Below are positions 31,946-32,189 of a stretch of DNA of 32,189 nt, in pieces (within the stretch, counting starts at the first letter, position 1; each line of letters starts with the position of its first letter). This stretch comes from a virus. Below the pieces are notes generated by a model that did not search any database, was not told the DNA's origin, and saw nothing but the letters and a program-made list of their open reading frames with translations. A program made the translations under genes and the position numbers. The stretch covers positions 1 to 32,189 of IMG/VR virus record IMGVR_UViG_3300035670_000861. One strand, written 5' to 3'.

Positions 31946-32189
31946 CTAATCTTGTAGATTTATGTTAATTGATATTGGTTGACCATTTGATGTTATATCA
32001 ACCTTCTTCTGTTCAAGTCCATAGAGTTTGGAGATGTCTGCTAGTACTTCCCTCTCGACTCTTTTGTTGTTCGATTCCCTCGCTCTGTCGAGTAGGTCAA
32101 AGTACCTTGTAAGTTGTTCGGAAATAATTTCTTCCTCTTTCTCTGCAAACCTTGCTTTAAGCCTATCTTTACAGTCTTTCCAAATATTT
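31946..32189 (-). CDS. terS: Terminase small subunit, C-terminal part (5' end outside the window)
   Basis: The frame runs from the window edge to a stop at 31946-31948 and gives 80 residues. A charged helical region (KARFAEKEEEIISEQLTRYF) leads to DLLDRARESNNKRVEREVL, then ISKLYGLEQKKVDITSNGQP and a short beta tail. The helix, the (D/N)KR...L(A/K)xISKLYGL helix and the KVDITSNGQPI strand are typical of the oligomerisation and terL-contacting end of small terminases. Small terminase binds the packaging site and activates the large subunit encoded next but one. The DNA-binding HTH domain would lie outside the window. A 52-bp gap separates it from the methyltransferase. Confidence 0.7.
   Translation of the reverse strand, partial: NIWKDCKDRLKARFAEKEEEIISEQLTRYFDLLDRARESNNKRVEREVLADISKLYGLEQKKVDITSNGQPISININLQD

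Overview
This 32.2-kb window is most of a tailed-phage genome (class Caudoviricetes, siphovirus-like) whose host is probably a member of the Bacteroidota, most likely a flavobacterium-type organism. The host call rests on four things: the DNA is very AT-rich; two intergenic regions carry exact Bacteroidota-type promoters (TTTG, 20 bp, TATCTTTG); a third promoter on the other strand matches all but the last base; and the portal, capsid, adaptor, tail-hub and GXS/PT-repeat fibre proteins look like those of uncultured Bacteroidota phages. No integrase, tRNA, CRISPR, endolysin or DNA polymerase is visible. Both ends cut through genes, so the genome continues outside the window.

Left region, 1-3922 (early/replication and accessory genes). 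Leftward genes are a cut small ORF, a zinc-ribbon/HTH protein, a possible PD-(D/E)XK nuclease-like protein and a winged-helix replication-initiator-like protein. The initiator gene seems to contain the replication origin: three palindromic 14-bp iterons plus a half site, spaced 21-23 bp, followed by an AT-rich tract with a perfect 12-bp tandem repeat. This is the layout of the lambda O gene. The initiator is preceded by a roughly 100-nt leader that can fold into two hairpins with complementary loops, the second being terminator-like and ending just before the start codon. Rightward genes are two small unknown ORFs, a cluster of three terminator-like hairpins, a 33-residue membrane peptide, a GNAT-like acetyltransferase, and a GIY-YIG/NUMOD1 homing-type endonuclease with its own promoter.

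Right region, 3923-32189 (late operon, all leftward). In order of transcription: small terminase (partial), DNA methyltransferase with a C-terminal NUMOD1-like domain, large terminase, tail assembly chaperone with an apparent -1 frameshift at T9, a tail-terminator-like protein made of two fused copies, a 1374-residue GXS-repeat fibre, a small ORF, an HK97 gp10-like tail-completion protein, two large tail-tip proteins, a fibre with a seven-repeat delta-60 propeller, a shorter PT-linker fibre, a 59-residue ORF, the tape measure, an XkdF-type protease fused to minor-head-like sequence, a scaffold-like protein, major capsid, probable tail tube, a beta-rich protein, portal, head-tail adaptor and three small genes. 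Most genes abut or overlap by ATGA, which suggests translational coupling. The order is unusual because the tail genes lie between the terminase and the head genes, and the portal is near the end.

The most interesting points are the origin inside the initiator gene together with its structured leader, the frameshifted chaperone, the duplicated tail terminator, the methyltransferase with a NUMOD1 tail and an altered AdoMet loop, and the fibre genes joined by interchangeable PT linkers. All functions are inferred from sequence alone.
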